Source: Chromobacterium subtsugae (GTDB lineage: Bacteria; Pseudomonadota; Gammaproteobacteria; Burkholderiales; Chromobacteriaceae). From it: 64,000 nt of DNA. Every line of letters begins with the position of its first letter. Within the stretch, counting starts at the first letter, position 1. The DNA is taken from assembly GCF_001676875.1 (NCBI RefSeq), contig NZ_JYKA01000002.1, forward strand, positions 62,001 through 126,000, given 5' to 3'. Position numbers and translations under genes: made by a program. The notes under the pieces are model-generated. The model saw only the letters and a list, made by a program, of their open reading frames with translations. It did no database searches and was not told the DNA's origin. Shown piece by piece: positions 16,632-26,557 of the stretch.

Positions 16632-17783
16632 ATGCTGCTTATTCTCTTCTCCGCCCTATTCACCTCGTTCATCTTGGCGATACTGGTGGTGCGCTACAAC
16701 TACCTGCACAGCAAATACTCGGCTGACAGCGATATGGCAGGCATCCAGAAATTCCACGCCTGTCCTGTTCCCCGCATCGGCGGCATTCCGATCTTCCTGG
16801 GCTTTTCGGTCGGACTGACGGTCGCCGGCGTACTCCACGCCTCCGTCGAGGCGCTGTACTTCATGCTTGCCTCCCTGCCCGCCTTCGCATTTGGCCTGAC
16901 GGAGGACTTGACCAAAAGAATCGGTCCGCTGCCTCGCCTGCTCGCCACTTTCGTCTCCGCGGCGCTAGTCTTTTACCTGCTGCACGGCAGCATCAACCGT
17001 GTCGAGATCCCCTGGCTGGACCACCTGCTCGCCAACTACGCGCCCTTGGCCTTCCTGTTCACGATTTTCGCCGCCGGCGGCGTGGCTCACGCGTTCAACA
17101 TCATCGACGGCTACAACGGCCTGTCCGGCACGGTGGCCATTCTCACCCTGCTGGCGCTCGCTTACGTGGCCTTCAAGGTCAACGACTCATTCCTGATCGC
17201 GCTTTGCTTCGCCATGATAGGCGCGATATCGGGCTTCCTGCTGCTCAACTTCCCTCGCGGCCTGATTTTCGCCGGCGATGGCGGCGCCTACCTCACAGGA
17301 TTCGCCGTCGCGGAGATTTCCATCCTACTGATCGCCAGGCATCCCAATGTCTCGCCGTGGTTCCCTCTGCTGGTGGTCATTTATCCGGTCTTCGAGACCG
17401 TGTTCACCATTTACCGCCGCAAGTTCCTGCAGAAGCGCTCCATCGGCCACCCGGATGCGCTGCACCTGCACCAGATCATCTACAAAAGAGTGGTGCTGTG
17501 GATGGTGGCGTCCAAAGAAGCCAAGCACCTGACCCAGCGCAACAGCATGACTTCGCCGTATCTGTGGGCGCTATCCTCCAGCTCCGTCTTGCCAGCGATG
17601 CTGTTCTGGAACCAAAAGTACGTGCTGATGGCTTTCGCCGCGCTCTTCGTGCTCAGCTACACCTATCTGTACAAATCGATCGTCCGCTTCCGCACCCCGC
17701 GCTGGATCATGATCAATGAGCAGATCAAGCAGCAATCGCCGGTCGGCGCCAGTACCGCGGCCAATCCACAGCGCAGCTCCTGA
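16632..17783 (+). CDS. WecA/MraY-type sugar-1-phosphate transferase (glycosyltransferase family 4 type)
   Basis: A 383-residue polytopic membrane enzyme with about ten hydrophobic helices. It should transfer a sugar-1-phosphate from a UDP-sugar to undecaprenyl phosphate, starting an O-antigen, capsule or teichoic-like glycan. The family motifs are present: an acidic motif FGLTEDLTKRIGP, the NIIDGYNGLSG loop, FAGDGGAYLTGF, and the His-rich HPDALHLHQ loop. A long in-frame extension upstream was rejected because the first membrane helix begins at ATG 16632. The ribosome binding site is poor. It is an isolated gene, convergent with secA, with no other glycan genes nearby. Confidence 0.9.
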   Translation: MLLILFSALFTSFILAILVVRYNYLHSKYSADSDMAGIQKFHACPVPRIGGIPIFLGFSVGLTVAGVLHASVEALYFMLASLPAFAFGLTEDLTKRIGPLPRLLATFVSAALVFYLLHGSINRVEIPWLDHLLANYAPLAFLFTIFAAGGVAHAFNIIDGYNGLSGTVAILTLLALAYVAFKVNDSFLIALCFAMIGAISGFLLLNFPRGLIFAGDGGAYLTGFAVAEISILLIARHPNVSPWFPLLVVIYPVFETVFTIYRRKFLQKRSIGHPDALHLHQIIYKRVVLWMVASKEAKHLTQRNSMTSPYLWALSSSSVLPAMLFWNQKYVLMAFAALFVLSYTYLYKSIVRFRTPRWIMINEQIKQQSPVGASTAANPQRSS

Positions 17784-18004
17784 CGCGCATCCAGGAGAGC
17801 GGATGGTCTCCGCCATCTCTCTCCGCCCCTCCCGACAACACTCTCCCAACAGCACCCGCCAAGCAGGGCCTGCCTAGGCCCTCGTTCCCAAGCCCATTCG
17901 CCACGGCTCTAACACGCACTAGCCAACCTCAGCCCGCCACTCTCGCTCTCTGGCCGCTGACGCCCCGTAGCCTCGTCGCCATTGGCTCCGATCATCCACC
18001 CATG

Positions 18005-18034
18005 AAAAAAGCCGGCGCACACGCGCCGGCTTTT
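18005..18034 (-). terminator. Terminator after secA (bidirectional)
   Basis: The stem GCCGGCGC / GCGCCGGC with an ACAC loop is flanked by six A on the left and four T on the right. It serves secA on the minus strand and possibly the convergent transferase gene. Confidence 0.85.
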
Positions 18035-18053
18035 CGCTTTGCCACTCAGGCCA

Positions 18054-20765
18054 TCAAGCCAGACGGCCGTGGCACTGCTTGTACTTTTTGCCGCTGCCGC
18101 ACGGGCACAGGTCGTTGCGGTTGATGCGCAGGCCTTGCGAGGCCAGCGCTTCCGGCGACAGCGGATTGTCCTCGTCGTCGCCCAGCGCCGAACCCGGCTC
18201 GGCATGCTGCATTTCAAACTCCGGCAGCGCGTGCGGCTCCACCGCCTCCACGTCTTCCTGGCCGCGGATCTGCACCGTCATCAGCACTTGCACCACGCTG
18301 CGCTTGATGCGCTCCAGCATGTCGGCGAACAGCTCGAAGGCCTCGCGCTTGTACTCCTGCTTCGGGTTCTTCTGCGCGTAGCCGCGCAGATGGATGCCCT
18401 GGCGCAGATGGTCCATCGCCGCCAGGTGTTCGCGCCAGTGGTTGTCCAGCATCTGCAGCACCAGGCTGCGTTCGAACTGGCGCATCACGCCGTCGCCGGC
18501 CTGCTCCACCTTGGCCTGGTAGGCCGCGGCGGCCAGATCGATGATGCGCTGGCGGATATGTTCGATGTCCAGGGTGGTTTCAGCCTGCATCCAGGCCGCC
18601 ACCGGCGCCTCCAGCAGGAAGTCGGCGGCCAGCGTCTTCTCCAGGCCGGCCAGGTCCCACTGCTCTTCCAGCGATTCCGGCGGCAGATGCAGGTCGACCA
18701 GATCGGAGATCACGCCTTCGCGCATGTTCACCACCACGTCGGACACGTCCTCTTCCACCAGGATTTCGCTGCGCTGCTGGTAGATCACCTTGCGCTGGTC
18801 GTTGGCGACGTCGTCGTATTCCAGCAATTGCTTGCGGATGTCGAAGTTGCGGCCTTCCACCTTGCGCTGGGCGTTTTCGATCGAGCGGGTCACCCACGGG
18901 TGCTCGATGGCCTCGCCTTCCGGCATCTTCAGCCGGTCCATGATGGCGGCGACGCGCTCGGAGGCGAAGATGCGCAGCAGCGGGTCTTCCAGGCACAGGT
19001 AGAAGCGGGACGAGCCCGGGTCGCCCTGGCGGCCGGAACGGCCGCGCAGCTGGTTGTCGATGCGGCGCGATTCGTGGCGTTCGGTGCCGACGATATGCAG
19101 GCCGCCGGCTTCCAGCACCGCGGCGTGACGTTGCTTCCAGTCGGCGCGGATGGCCTCTACCTTGGCGTTTTTCTCGGCGTCGGACAGGCTGTCGTCAGCG
19201 CGCACCGCCTTGATTTCCGGTTCCGGATTGCCGCCCAGCACGATGTCGGTGCCGCGGCCGGCCATATTGGTGGCCACCGTGATCATGCCGGGACGGCCGG
19301 CCTGCACCACGATGTCGGCTTCGCGGGCGTGCTCCTTGGCGTTCAGCACGTTATGCGGCAGCTTGGCCTTGTGCAGCAGCTCGGACACCAGCTCGGAGTT
19401 TTCGATGCTGGTGGTGCCCACCAGCACCGGCTGGCCGCGCTCGTGGCAGTCCTTGATGTCGGCCAGGATGGCGTCGTACTTCTCCTTGGCGGAGCGGTAC
19501 ACCTTGTCCTGCGCGTCCTTGCGCACCATAGGCTTGTTGGTGGGGATCACCACGGTTTCCAGGTTGTAGATGCTCTGGAATTCGTAGGCCTCGGTGTCGG
19601 CGGTGCCGGTCATGCCGGACAGCTTGCCGTACAGACGGAAGTAGTTCTGGAAGGTGATCGAGGCCAGCGTCTGGTTCTCGCGGTTGATCTCCACGCCTTC
19701 CTTGGCTTCCACCGCCTGGTGCAGGCCATCGGACCAGCGGCGGCCGGCCATCAGGCGGCCGGTGAATTCGTCGACGATCACCACTTCGCCGTCCTGCACC
19801 ACGTAGTGCTGGTCCAGGTGGAACAGCGCGTGGGCGCGCAGCGCGGCCATCAGGTGGTGCATCAGCGTGATGTTGGTGGCCGAGTACAGGCTGTCGCCTT
19901 CCTTCAAGAGGCCCATGCGGGTGAGGATGTCCTCGCTGTGCTCGTGGCCGGCTTCCGACAACAGCAGGCTGTGGGCTTTTTCGTCCACCCAGTAGTCGCC
20001 TTCGCCTTCTTCGGTTTCCTGGCGCTTGAGCAGCGGCGGCACCGCGTTCATGCGCTGGTACATGTCGATGTTGTCGTCGGCCGGACCGGAGATGATCAGC
20101 GGCGTGCGCGCCTCGTCGATCAGGATGGAGTCCACCTCGTCCACCACTGCGAAGGCCAGCTTGCGCTGCACCTTTTCTTCGACGCTGAACACCATGTTGT
20201 CGCGCAGGTAGTCGAAGCCGAATTCGTTGTTGGTGCCGTAGGTGATGTCGCAGGCGTAGGCGGCCTGCTTGTCGTCATGGGCCATCTGCGACAGGTTCAC
20301 GCCCACCGACAGGCCGAGGAAGTTGTACAGCGGCGCCATGATGCCGGCGTCGCGACTGACCAGGTAGTCGTTGACGGTCACCACGTGCACGCCGTCGCCG
20401 GACAGCGCGTTCAGGTACACCGCCAGCGTCGCCACCAGGGTCTTGCCTTCGCCCGTTTTCATTTCCGGGATCTTGCCGTAGTGCAGCGCCATGCCGCCGA
20501 TCAGCTGCACGTCGAAGTGACGCATGCCCATCACGCGGCGCGAGGCTTCGCGGCAGACGGCGAAGGCTTCGGGCAACAGGTCGTCCAGCGTCTCGCCCTT
20601 GGACAGGCGCGCGCGGAATTCATCGGTCTTGGCGGCCAGCGCCTCGTCGGACAGCGCTTGCAGGCCCTGTTCCAGGGCGTTGATGCGTACCACCGTCTGG
20701 CGGAACTGCTTCAGCAGACGATCATTGCGGCTGCCGAATACCTTCTTGAGTAGCGAGGAGATCAT
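18054..20765 (-). CDS. secA: Protein translocase subunit SecA
   Basis: A 903-residue ATPase that drives preprotein export through SecYEG. The Walker A motif is MKTGEGKT (Gly105-Thr109), the DEAD-type motif is [16 protein letters not shown], and the second RecA-like domain has [16 protein letters not shown]. The extreme C-terminus has the SecB/lipid-binding zinc site [14 protein letters not shown] (Cys887, Cys889, Cys898, His899). Length matches E. coli SecA (901). ATG 20765 gives the canonical start [16 protein letters not shown], and 42 codons of upstream in-frame sequence were excluded. It is a single gene flanked by a terminator at 18005; no secM-like leader gene was seen. Confidence 0.98.
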   Translation of the reverse strand: MISSLLKKVFGSRNDRLLKQFRQTVVRINALEQGLQALSDEALAAKTDEFRARLSKGETLDDLLPEAFAVCREASRRVMGMRHFDVQLIGGMALHYGKIPEMKTGEGKTLVATLAVYLNALSGDGVHVVTVNDYLVSRDAGIMAPLYNFLGLSVGVNLSQMAHDDKQAAYACDITYGTNNEFGFDYLRDNMVFSVEEKVQRKLAFAVVDEVDSILIDEARTPLIISGPADDNIDMYQRMNAVPPLLKRQETEEGEGDYWVDEKAHSLLLSEAGHEHSEDILTRMGLLKEGDSLYSATNITLMHHLMAALRAHALFHLDQHYVVQDGEVVIVDEFTGRLMAGRRWSDGLHQAVEAKEGVEINRENQTLASITFQNYFRLYGKLSGMTGTADTEAYEFQSIYNLETVVIPTNKPMVRKDAQDKVYRSAKEKYDAILADIKDCHERGQPVLVGTTSIENSELVSELLHKAKLPHNVLNAKEHAREADIVVQAGRPGMITVATNMAGRGTDIVLGGNPEPEIKAVRADDSLSDAEKNAKVEAIRADWKQRHAAVLEAGGLHIVGTERHESRRIDNQLRGRSGRQGDPGSSRFYLCLEDPLLRIFASERVAAIMDRLKMPEGEAIEHPWVTRSIENAQRKVEGRNFDIRKQLLEYDDVANDQRKVIYQQRSEILVEEDVSDVVVNMREGVISDLVDLHLPPESLEEQWDLAGLEKTLAADFLLEAPVAAWMQAETTLDIEHIRQRIIDLAAAAYQAKVEQAGDGVMRQFERSLVLQMLDNHWREHLAAMDHLRQGIHLRGYAQKNPKQEYKREAFELFADMLERIKRSVVQVLMTVQIRGQEDVEAVEPHALPEFEMQHAEPGSALGDDEDNPLSPEALASQGLRINRNDLCPCGSGKKYKQCHGRLA

Positions 20766-20844
20766 GTAATCGAATCCAGAAACCAGCGGGCCGGAAAGTG
20801 TGTCCGCAAAAAATGCTGAAAAGTGTAGCACATTCGCAGACAAG

Positions 20845-20873
20845 GTTATGGGGGCATCCATGCGCCACATCAA
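20845..20873 (-). promoter_or_regulatory. Candidate sigma-70 promoter of secA
   Basis: On the minus strand TTGATG (20873-20868) and CATAAC (20850-20845) are 17 bp apart, placing the transcript start about 70 nt upstream of the secA ATG. Read by eye. Confidence 0.35.
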
Positions 20874-21035
20874 GAGCAGGGTAACAAACAACTGTTGGTT
20901 TTAGGCTACGCCGTCCGCCACGCAAATAGAGCAAACGCTCGATTCAATTGACCGAACCATTCATGCTGCTTAAATATTTGCCGGCGATAATGCGCGATTT
21001 TGCGAAACCTGCGGCATACATTCTCTGGAGAAACG

Positions 21036-23081
21036 ATGGACAGGCGGCAATTTCTGAAGTGGGGCAGTTTCCTGACGGTGTCGGCGGCCAGCGCCGGACT
21101 GAGCGGATGCATAGGCGACGACAGCGGCAGCAGCGCGGGCGGCAGAAACCTGAACGCCGCCGGCAAGCGCTTCGACCTGGGCGTGGCTTCCGGCGATCCG
21201 CGTCCGGACAGCGTCGTGCTGTGGACTCGCGTCGACGGCGGCGACGGCAGCAACCCGCTCGCCGTCACCGTGCAGCTGTCGGACAAGGCCGACTTCTCCA
21301 ATCTGCTGGTCAATCAGAGCCTGAGCGCCGATCCCGGCTGGGACTATACGGTGCGCCACAAGGTCACCGGCCTGTCCGCCGCCACCTTCTACTATTACCG
21401 CTTCCTCACCGGCAGCGTGGTCAGCGCCGCCGGCCGCACCAAGACCGCGCCGGCGGCCGGCAGCTCGCCGGCGCAGCTGAAATTCGCCTACATCACCTGC
21501 CAGGACTGGAGCGTCAACCACTGGGGCGCCTTCGATGAAATCGCCCAGCTGGACCTGGACTTCGTCATGCATGTCGGCGACTACATCTACGAAACCGTCG
21601 GCGCCGGCTTCCAGACCGGCGGCAACGAAACCCGCCATCCGCCGCTGACCCTGCCCAACGGCACCCGGCGCGCCGACGGCGCGATCTACGCCACCACGCT
21701 GGCCGACTACCGCTACCTGTACAAGAGCTACCGCGCCGATCCGCGCATCCAGGCGGTGCACGCCAACTTCCCGGTGATCTCGATCTGGGACGACCACGAA
21801 TTCTCCGACGACTGCTGGCAGGACCGCCAGGTCTACTATCCGGGCGAAGACGACACCCCCAACACACCGCGCCGCCGCAGCGCCAACCAGGCCTGGTTCG
21901 AGTACACGCCGGCCGATGTCAGCATCGATCTGGCCAATCCGTCGTTCCAGAACATCCAGATCTACCGTAGCTTCGATTTCGGCAAGCTGGCCACGCTGGT
22001 GATGACCGACCAGCGGCTGTACCGCGCCGACCACATCATCTCCGAAGACTCAGTCCCCAATACCGGTCTGGCCAATATCGGCAGCCGCTATTTCGTGCCG
22101 CAGGCGCTGCTGTCGGCCACCGAAGCCGCCAAGATCGCCGCAGCCGGCGGCGACCTGCAGCCGGTGTCCATCCTGGGCGACAGCCAGCGCGCCTGGTGGC
22201 AGCAACAGATGCAGGGCGCCGCCGGCGCCTGGAAGCTGTGGGGCAACGAAGTGTCGCTGCTGAGAATGGGCGTGGACGGCACCCAGGCGGTGGCCGGCAT
22301 GCTGGCGCAGGGCCTGGCCCCGGCGCTGGCGCAGAACTTCGCCCTCAATCTAAGCGCCCCCCAGCTGCAACAGCTGGCCGGCGCGCTGTACCTGGACCTG
22401 AAAGCCGCCGACGTCAGCGGCGCCACCCCGGCGCTGACTTACGCCAACACCCAGCCCTTGCTCGCCGGCTTCAGCGCCGCCATTTCCGCGCCGGTATTCG
22501 CCGCCGCGCTGAAGCCGGCGCTGGACGCCGCGCTGCCGCCGTCGATGCTGCTGAACCAATACATCCTCAACGCCGACCAGTGGGACGGCTACAACGCCGA
22601 GCGCAAGGCGCTGATGGCCTTCCTGAAAACCAACAACATCGGCAATGTGGTGGGCATCACCGGCGACATCCACGCCTTTTTCGCCGGCCAGGTGATGGAC
22701 GACTTCGACGCCGCCAGCCCGACCCCGGTGATGGTGGACCTGGTGACCGCCGGCATCTCCAGCAACTCCTTCTTCAGCTATTTCAAGAACGTGGTGGACA
22801 CGGTGCCGGCCTTCGCCAAGGCCAAGCCGCTGATCTACCAGACCGCGAACGGCCAGACGGTCAACACCTTCACCGCCACGCTGCAAACCTTCAACCCCTG
22901 GCTGAAATACGCCGACAGCGACGCCCAGGGCTACGCGGTGGTGACGCTGACGCCGGCCAAGCTCAGCTGCGCCTTCCACAAGATGGCCAAGCTGGTCGGC
23001 GGCGTCGCGCCATCTCCCGCCACCGCCAGCGTCCAGACCGTGGAAGTGCTGGCCGGCGCCCCGGTGGTCAACGTGCTGTGA
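21036..23081 (+). CDS. PhoD-like alkaline phosphatase/phosphodiesterase, Tat substrate
   Basis: A 681-residue exported metallophosphoesterase. The N-terminus MDRRQFLKWG is a twin-arginine signal, and LSGC (Cys25) could be a lipobox, suggesting a Tat-exported lipoprotein. A PhoD N-terminal domain (FDLGVASGDPRPDSVVLWTR, about 44-140) precedes the calcium/iron-binding phosphatase core with HVGDYIYE and SIWDDHEFSDD. The C-terminal VVGITGDIHAFFAG segment supplies further metal ligands. Family members release phosphate from mono- and diesters. The insert between about residues 380 and 500 is Ala- and Leu-rich. GGAG lies five bases before ATG 21036. It is divergent from secA and has no Pho box that I could recognise. 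Confidence 0.93.
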   Translation: MDRRQFLKWGSFLTVSAASAGLSGCIGDDSGSSAGGRNLNAAGKRFDLGVASGDPRPDSVVLWTRVDGGDGSNPLAVTVQLSDKADFSNLLVNQSLSADPGWDYTVRHKVTGLSAATFYYYRFLTGSVVSAAGRTKTAPAAGSSPAQLKFAYITCQDWSVNHWGAFDEIAQLDLDFVMHVGDYIYETVGAGFQTGGNETRHPPLTLPNGTRRADGAIYATTLADYRYLYKSYRADPRIQAVHANFPVISIWDDHEFSDDCWQDRQVYYPGEDDTPNTPRRRSANQAWFEYTPADVSIDLANPSFQNIQIYRSFDFGKLATLVMTDQRLYRADHIISEDSVPNTGLANIGSRYFVPQALLSATEAAKIAAAGGDLQPVSILGDSQRAWWQQQMQGAAGAWKLWGNEVSLLRMGVDGTQAVAGMLAQGLAPALAQNFALNLSAPQLQQLAGALYLDLKAADVSGATPALTYANTQPLLAGFSAAISAPVFAAALKPALDAALPPSMLLNQYILNADQWDGYNAERKALMAFLKTNNIGNVVGITGDIHAFFAGQVMDDFDAASPTPVMVDLVTAGISSNSFFSYFKNVVDTVPAFAKAKPLIYQTANGQTVNTFTATLQTFNPWLKYADSDAQGYAVVTLTPAKLSCAFHKMAKLVGGVAPSPATASVQTVEVLAGAPVVNVL

Positions 23082-23172
23082 CGCGGCCGCGCCGCCGCCC
23101 GGCGACAGCCGGCGCGGCGGCGCCCTCCCCAACCGTTTGCCCTAGTACATTTCGTCACAAAATACCCACGAT

Positions 23173-23275
23173 ACGCCCCGGTTTTTCACATCCGTTTTAT
23201 ACCTTCTCTGGTAGCATCCATGCCCTGAACCGGGGCGTTCCCGGCAACGAACCGACACCGCGCTCTCCCGCCGGG
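23173..23275 (+). repeat. Paired inverted repeats in the leader of the ABC importer genes
   Basis: Within the 309-bp gap 23082-23390 an 11-bp perfect inverted repeat (ACGCCCCGGTT at 23173-23183; AACCGGGGCGT at 23228-23238) encloses 44 bp. A second pair, CCCGGC (23240-23245) and GCCGGG (23270-23275), follows directly. Together they could fold as two adjacent stem-loops in the transcript leader. I recognise no known riboswitch consensus. The rest of the gap has no gene. Confidence 0.5.
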
Positions 23276-23390
23276 ACCGGATATGGCCGCCATGGCGCCG
23301 CCTCCCGTTCCAGAGTTGTCATAATACAAGCGGGCCGCCCGCCGCCCAGCCGGCCGCGGCCAGCGCAATCCCCTAAACCGGAGAGGCCAG

Positions 23391-25130
23391 ATGACCACCG
23401 CTGTCCGCCATTTCATGCCCGCCACCGCGCGGAGGCTGATACCCAACCGCTGGGATCTGATCGCGTTTCCGCTGATCCTGGGTTTTCTGTTGCTGGCCAC
23501 CAGCGGCATCCGCGAAACCTGGGCGCCGATCACCGCGCTGCAGACCGTGCCGATCACGCTGGACCCCGGCAACCTGCCGGAATACGCGCTGCGCACCACT
23601 TTGCGCATGCTGGCCGCCATGGCGGCGGCCCTGGTGTTCACGCTGATTTACGGCACGCTGGCGGCCAAGAGCCGCCGCGCCGGCCTGCTGTTGGTGCCGA
23701 TACTGGACATCCTGCAGTCGGTGCCGGTGCTGGGCTACATCTCGTTCACCGTCACCTTCTTCCTGGCCTTGTTCCCCGGCCGGGTGCTGGGCGCGGAATG
23801 CGCGGCCATCTTCGCCATCTTCACCAGCCAGGCCTGGAACATGACCTTCAGCTTCTACCAAAGCCTGCGCACCGTGCCACGCGACCTGGAGGAAGTCTCG
23901 GTCAACCTGCGCCTGTCGCCGTGGCAGAAATTCTGGAAGCTGGAAGTGCCGTTCTCGATGCCGGGCATGATTTGGAACATGATGATGAGCATGTCCGGCG
24001 GCTGGTTCTTCGTGGTGGCGTCGGAGGCGATCACCGTCGGCGACAAGACCGTCACCCTGCCCGGCGTCGGCTCCTACCTGGCGATGGCGATCCAGGACAA
24101 GAACCTGGCCGCCGTCGGCTGGGTGATCCTGACCATGACCGTGGTGATCTTGGTCTACGACCAGTTCCTGTTCCGCCCGATGGTGGCCTGGGCTGACAAA
24201 TTCCGCCTGGAGGACACCGCCAGCCAATCCGCGCCGGAATCGTGGGTGCTGAACCTGATCCAGCGCACCCATTTCATCCAGCAGCTGCTCAAGCCCTTCG
24301 GCAAGCTGATCAAGACCATCGCCCGGCTGCGGCTGAATGTCAGCCTGCCCAAGGGCATCCATTCCGAAGCCCACACCCCGGTGTCGCGCGGCATCGATGT
24401 GGTGTGGTGGTTCGGCGTGGCGATGCTGGCCATCTACAGCGCCAACATCCTGGTGCACTTCATCGCCCGCGAAGTGGGCGTGGCGGAGGTGCTGCGGGTG
24501 CTCGGCCTCGGCCTGATCACGCTGGTGCGCGTCAGCCTGCTGATCGTGCTGGCCTCGGTGGTCTGGGTGCCGCTGGGCGTGCTGATCGGCCTGCGTCCGG
24601 CGCTGGCGGAAAAAATCCAGCCGCTGGCGCAGTTCCTGGCCGCCTTCCCGGCCAACCTGCTGTTCCCGGTGTTCGTGGTGTTCATCGTCCATTTCAAGCT
24701 GAACCCCGACATCTGGCTGTCGCCGCTGATCGTGCTGGGCACCCAGTGGTACATCCTGTTCAACGTGATCGCCGGCGCCAGCGCCTTCCCCAACGACTTC
24801 CGCGAGGCGGCGGCCAATTTCCGCATCCGCGGCTGGCAATGGTGGCGCAAGGTGATGCTGCCCGGCATCTTCCCCTACTACGTCACCGGCGCGATAACGG
24901 CATCGGGCGGCGCCTGGAACGCCAGCATCGTTTCCGAATTCGTGTCCTGGGGCAACGACAAGGTGGTCGCGCACGGCCTGGGCGCCTACATCGCGCAGAC
25001 CACCGCCGCCGGCGACTACCCGAAGATCCTGCTGGGCATCGTCACCATGTCGCTGTTCGTGGTGCTGTTCAACCGCCTGCTGTGGCGTCCGATGTACGCC
25101 ATCGCCGAAAACAAACTCCGTCTCAACTAA
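23391..25130 (+). CDS. ABC transporter permease, two fused membrane domains (nitrate/sulfonate/bicarbonate type)
   Basis: A 579-residue inner-membrane protein made of two BPD-type permease domains in tandem: about residues 70-265 and 370-560. Each ends with an EAA-like loop (SVNLRLSPWQKFWKLEVPFSMPG in part, and AANFRIRGWQWWRKVMLPG in part), the site that contacts the ATPase. The fused arrangement means one polypeptide can form the full channel. It is followed nine bases later by the ATPase gene. No periplasmic binding protein gene is next to the pair, so the substrate is unknown and the import direction is inferred from family resemblance only. Confidence 0.9.
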   Translation: MTTAVRHFMPATARRLIPNRWDLIAFPLILGFLLLATSGIRETWAPITALQTVPITLDPGNLPEYALRTTLRMLAAMAAALVFTLIYGTLAAKSRRAGLLLVPILDILQSVPVLGYISFTVTFFLALFPGRVLGAECAAIFAIFTSQAWNMTFSFYQSLRTVPRDLEEVSVNLRLSPWQKFWKLEVPFSMPGMIWNMMMSMSGGWFFVVASEAITVGDKTVTLPGVGSYLAMAIQDKNLAAVGWVILTMTVVILVYDQFLFRPMVAWADKFRLEDTASQSAPESWVLNLIQRTHFIQQLLKPFGKLIKTIARLRLNVSLPKGIHSEAHTPVSRGIDVVWWFGVAMLAIYSANILVHFIAREVGVAEVLRVLGLGLITLVRVSLLIVLASVVWVPLGVLIGLRPALAEKIQPLAQFLAAFPANLLFPVFVVFIVHFKLNPDIWLSPLIVLGTQWYILFNVIAGASAFPNDFREAAANFRIRGWQWWRKVMLPGIFPYYVTGAITASGGAWNASIVSEFVSWGNDKVVAHGLGAYIAQTTAAGDYPKILLGIVTMSLFVVLFNRLLWRPMYAIAENKLRLN

Positions 25131-25139
25131 GGGGCAAGC

Positions 25140-26453
25140 ATGACTCACGACACCACCACCCCGGGACAAGAAATCTTCAAGCTGAAGAACGTCTGCCGCG
25201 GCTTCGCCAAGGGCAGCGACGAGATCCAGGTGCTGGACGACGTCAACCTGACGCTGCACGAGGGCGAGATCGTCGGCCTCCTGGGCCGCTCCGGCTCCGG
25301 CAAGTCCACGCTGCTGCGCATCATCGCCGGCCTGATCCAGCAAAGCAGCGGCGAGGTCAACTATCGCGGCAAGCCGCTGACCGGCCCCGCCGAAGGCGTG
25401 GCGATGGTGTTCCAGACCTTCGCGCTGTTCCCGTGGCTGACCGTGCTGCAAAACGTCGAGGCCGGCCTGGAAGCGCTGGGCGTGGAGCCCAAGGAGCGCC
25501 GCAAGCGCGCGCTGGCCGCCATCGACCTGATCGGCCTGGACGGCTTCGAAAACGCCTACCCGCGCGAACTGTCCGGCGGCATGCGCCAGCGCGTCGGCTT
25601 CGCCCGCGGCCTGGTGGTCAACCCGACGCTGCTGCTGATGGACGAACCGTTCTCGGCGCTGGACGTTCTGACCGCCGAGACGCTGCGCACCGACATGCTG
25701 GACCTGTGGAGCGACAAGCAGTTGCCGATCAAGTCGGTGCTGATCGTCACCCACAACATCGAGGAAGCGGTGTTCATGTGCGACCGCATCCTGGTGCTGT
25801 CGTCCAACCCCGGCCGCGTGGTGGCCGAGATCAAGGTGCCGTTCCCGCACCGCCGCAATCGGCTGGACCCGGCCTTCCGCAAGATGGTGGACGACATCTA
25901 CGCGCTGATGACCGCGCGCCGCAGCGCCCACACGCTGCACAAGCTGCCGCTGGAAATCGGCAGCCACCTCGGCGAGGTGTCCACCAACCTGATGGCCGGC
26001 CTGATCGAGGAAGTGGCGCAGGCGCCTTACTTCGGCAAAGCCGACATGCCGGAAATCGCCGAGAAGCTGCGGCTGGAGGTGGATGATCTGTTCCCGGTGG
26101 CGGAAATCCTCGAACACCTGGGCTTCGTCGAACTGAAGGACGGCGATATCCTGCTGACCGCCGCCGGCAAGCTGTTCGCCGACTACGGCACCCAGGAGCG
26201 CAAGGTGCAGTTCGCCGAACACCTGCTGCGCCACGTGCCGATGGCCGCCCACATCCGCAAGGTGCTGCAGGAGCGCCCCGGCCAGCGCGCGCCGCGCTTG
26301 CGCTTCGCCCAGGAGCTGGAAGACTCGCTGTCCGACCAGGCGGCGGAAGAAACGCTGGACACCGTGATCAGCTGGGGCCGCTACGCCGAGATCTTCTCCT
26401 ACAACGACCACACCGAAACCTTCAGCCTGGAGGATGTGGAGGGCGGCCAGTAA
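25140..26453 (+). CDS. ABC transporter ATP-binding protein with C-terminal AAA-associated domain
   Basis: A 437-residue ATPase for the preceding permease. The N-terminal ABC domain (about 10-255) has Walker A GRSGSGKST, the signature LSGGMRQRVGFARGL and Walker B LLLMDEPFSALD, closest to nitrate/sulfonate/taurine ATPases. The extra C-terminal region (about 285-430; LGEVSTNLMAGLIEEVAQ and onwards) resembles the AAA-associated domain found in a subset of these ATPases. It has a winged-helix-like character and may sense a ligand. AAGGGG six bases before the ATG supports the start. It ends at the terminator at 26478. Confidence 0.92.
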   Translation: MTHDTTTPGQEIFKLKNVCRGFAKGSDEIQVLDDVNLTLHEGEIVGLLGRSGSGKSTLLRIIAGLIQQSSGEVNYRGKPLTGPAEGVAMVFQTFALFPWLTVLQNVEAGLEALGVEPKERRKRALAAIDLIGLDGFENAYPRELSGGMRQRVGFARGLVVNPTLLLMDEPFSALDVLTAETLRTDMLDLWSDKQLPIKSVLIVTHNIEEAVFMCDRILVLSSNPGRVVAEIKVPFPHRRNRLDPAFRKMVDDIYALMTARRSAHTLHKLPLEIGSHLGEVSTNLMAGLIEEVAQAPYFGKADMPEIAEKLRLEVDDLFPVAEILEHLGFVELKDGDILLTAAGKLFADYGTQERKVQFAEHLLRHVPMAAHIRKVLQERPGQRAPRLRFAQELEDSLSDQAAEETLDTVISWGRYAEIFSYNDHTETFSLEDVEGGQ

Positions 26454-26477
26454 ACCCTCCCGCCGCCAAGAACACGA

Positions 26478-26505
26478 CGGGCGCCCAACGGCGCCCGTTT
26501 TCTTT
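26478..26505 (+). terminator. Rho-independent terminator after the ABC genes
   Basis: A perfect 8-bp stem CGGGCGCC / GGCGCCCG with a CAAC loop is followed by TTTTCTTT. Confidence 0.88.
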
Positions 26506-26557
26506 GCCCGCGCCGCGCGGTGCTACAATGCGGCATCGACCGTTTCCTCCCCATCCC

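Noticed and set aside
18039-20753. About 900-codon open frame on the plus strand opposite secA
   Set aside because: Antisense of secA with low-complexity Ala/Val/His/Gln-rich translation; no motif.
23373-26411. About 1000-codon open frame on the minus strand opposite the ABC genes
   Set aside because: Same reason: a by-product of GC-rich third codon positions over two well-defined ABC proteins.
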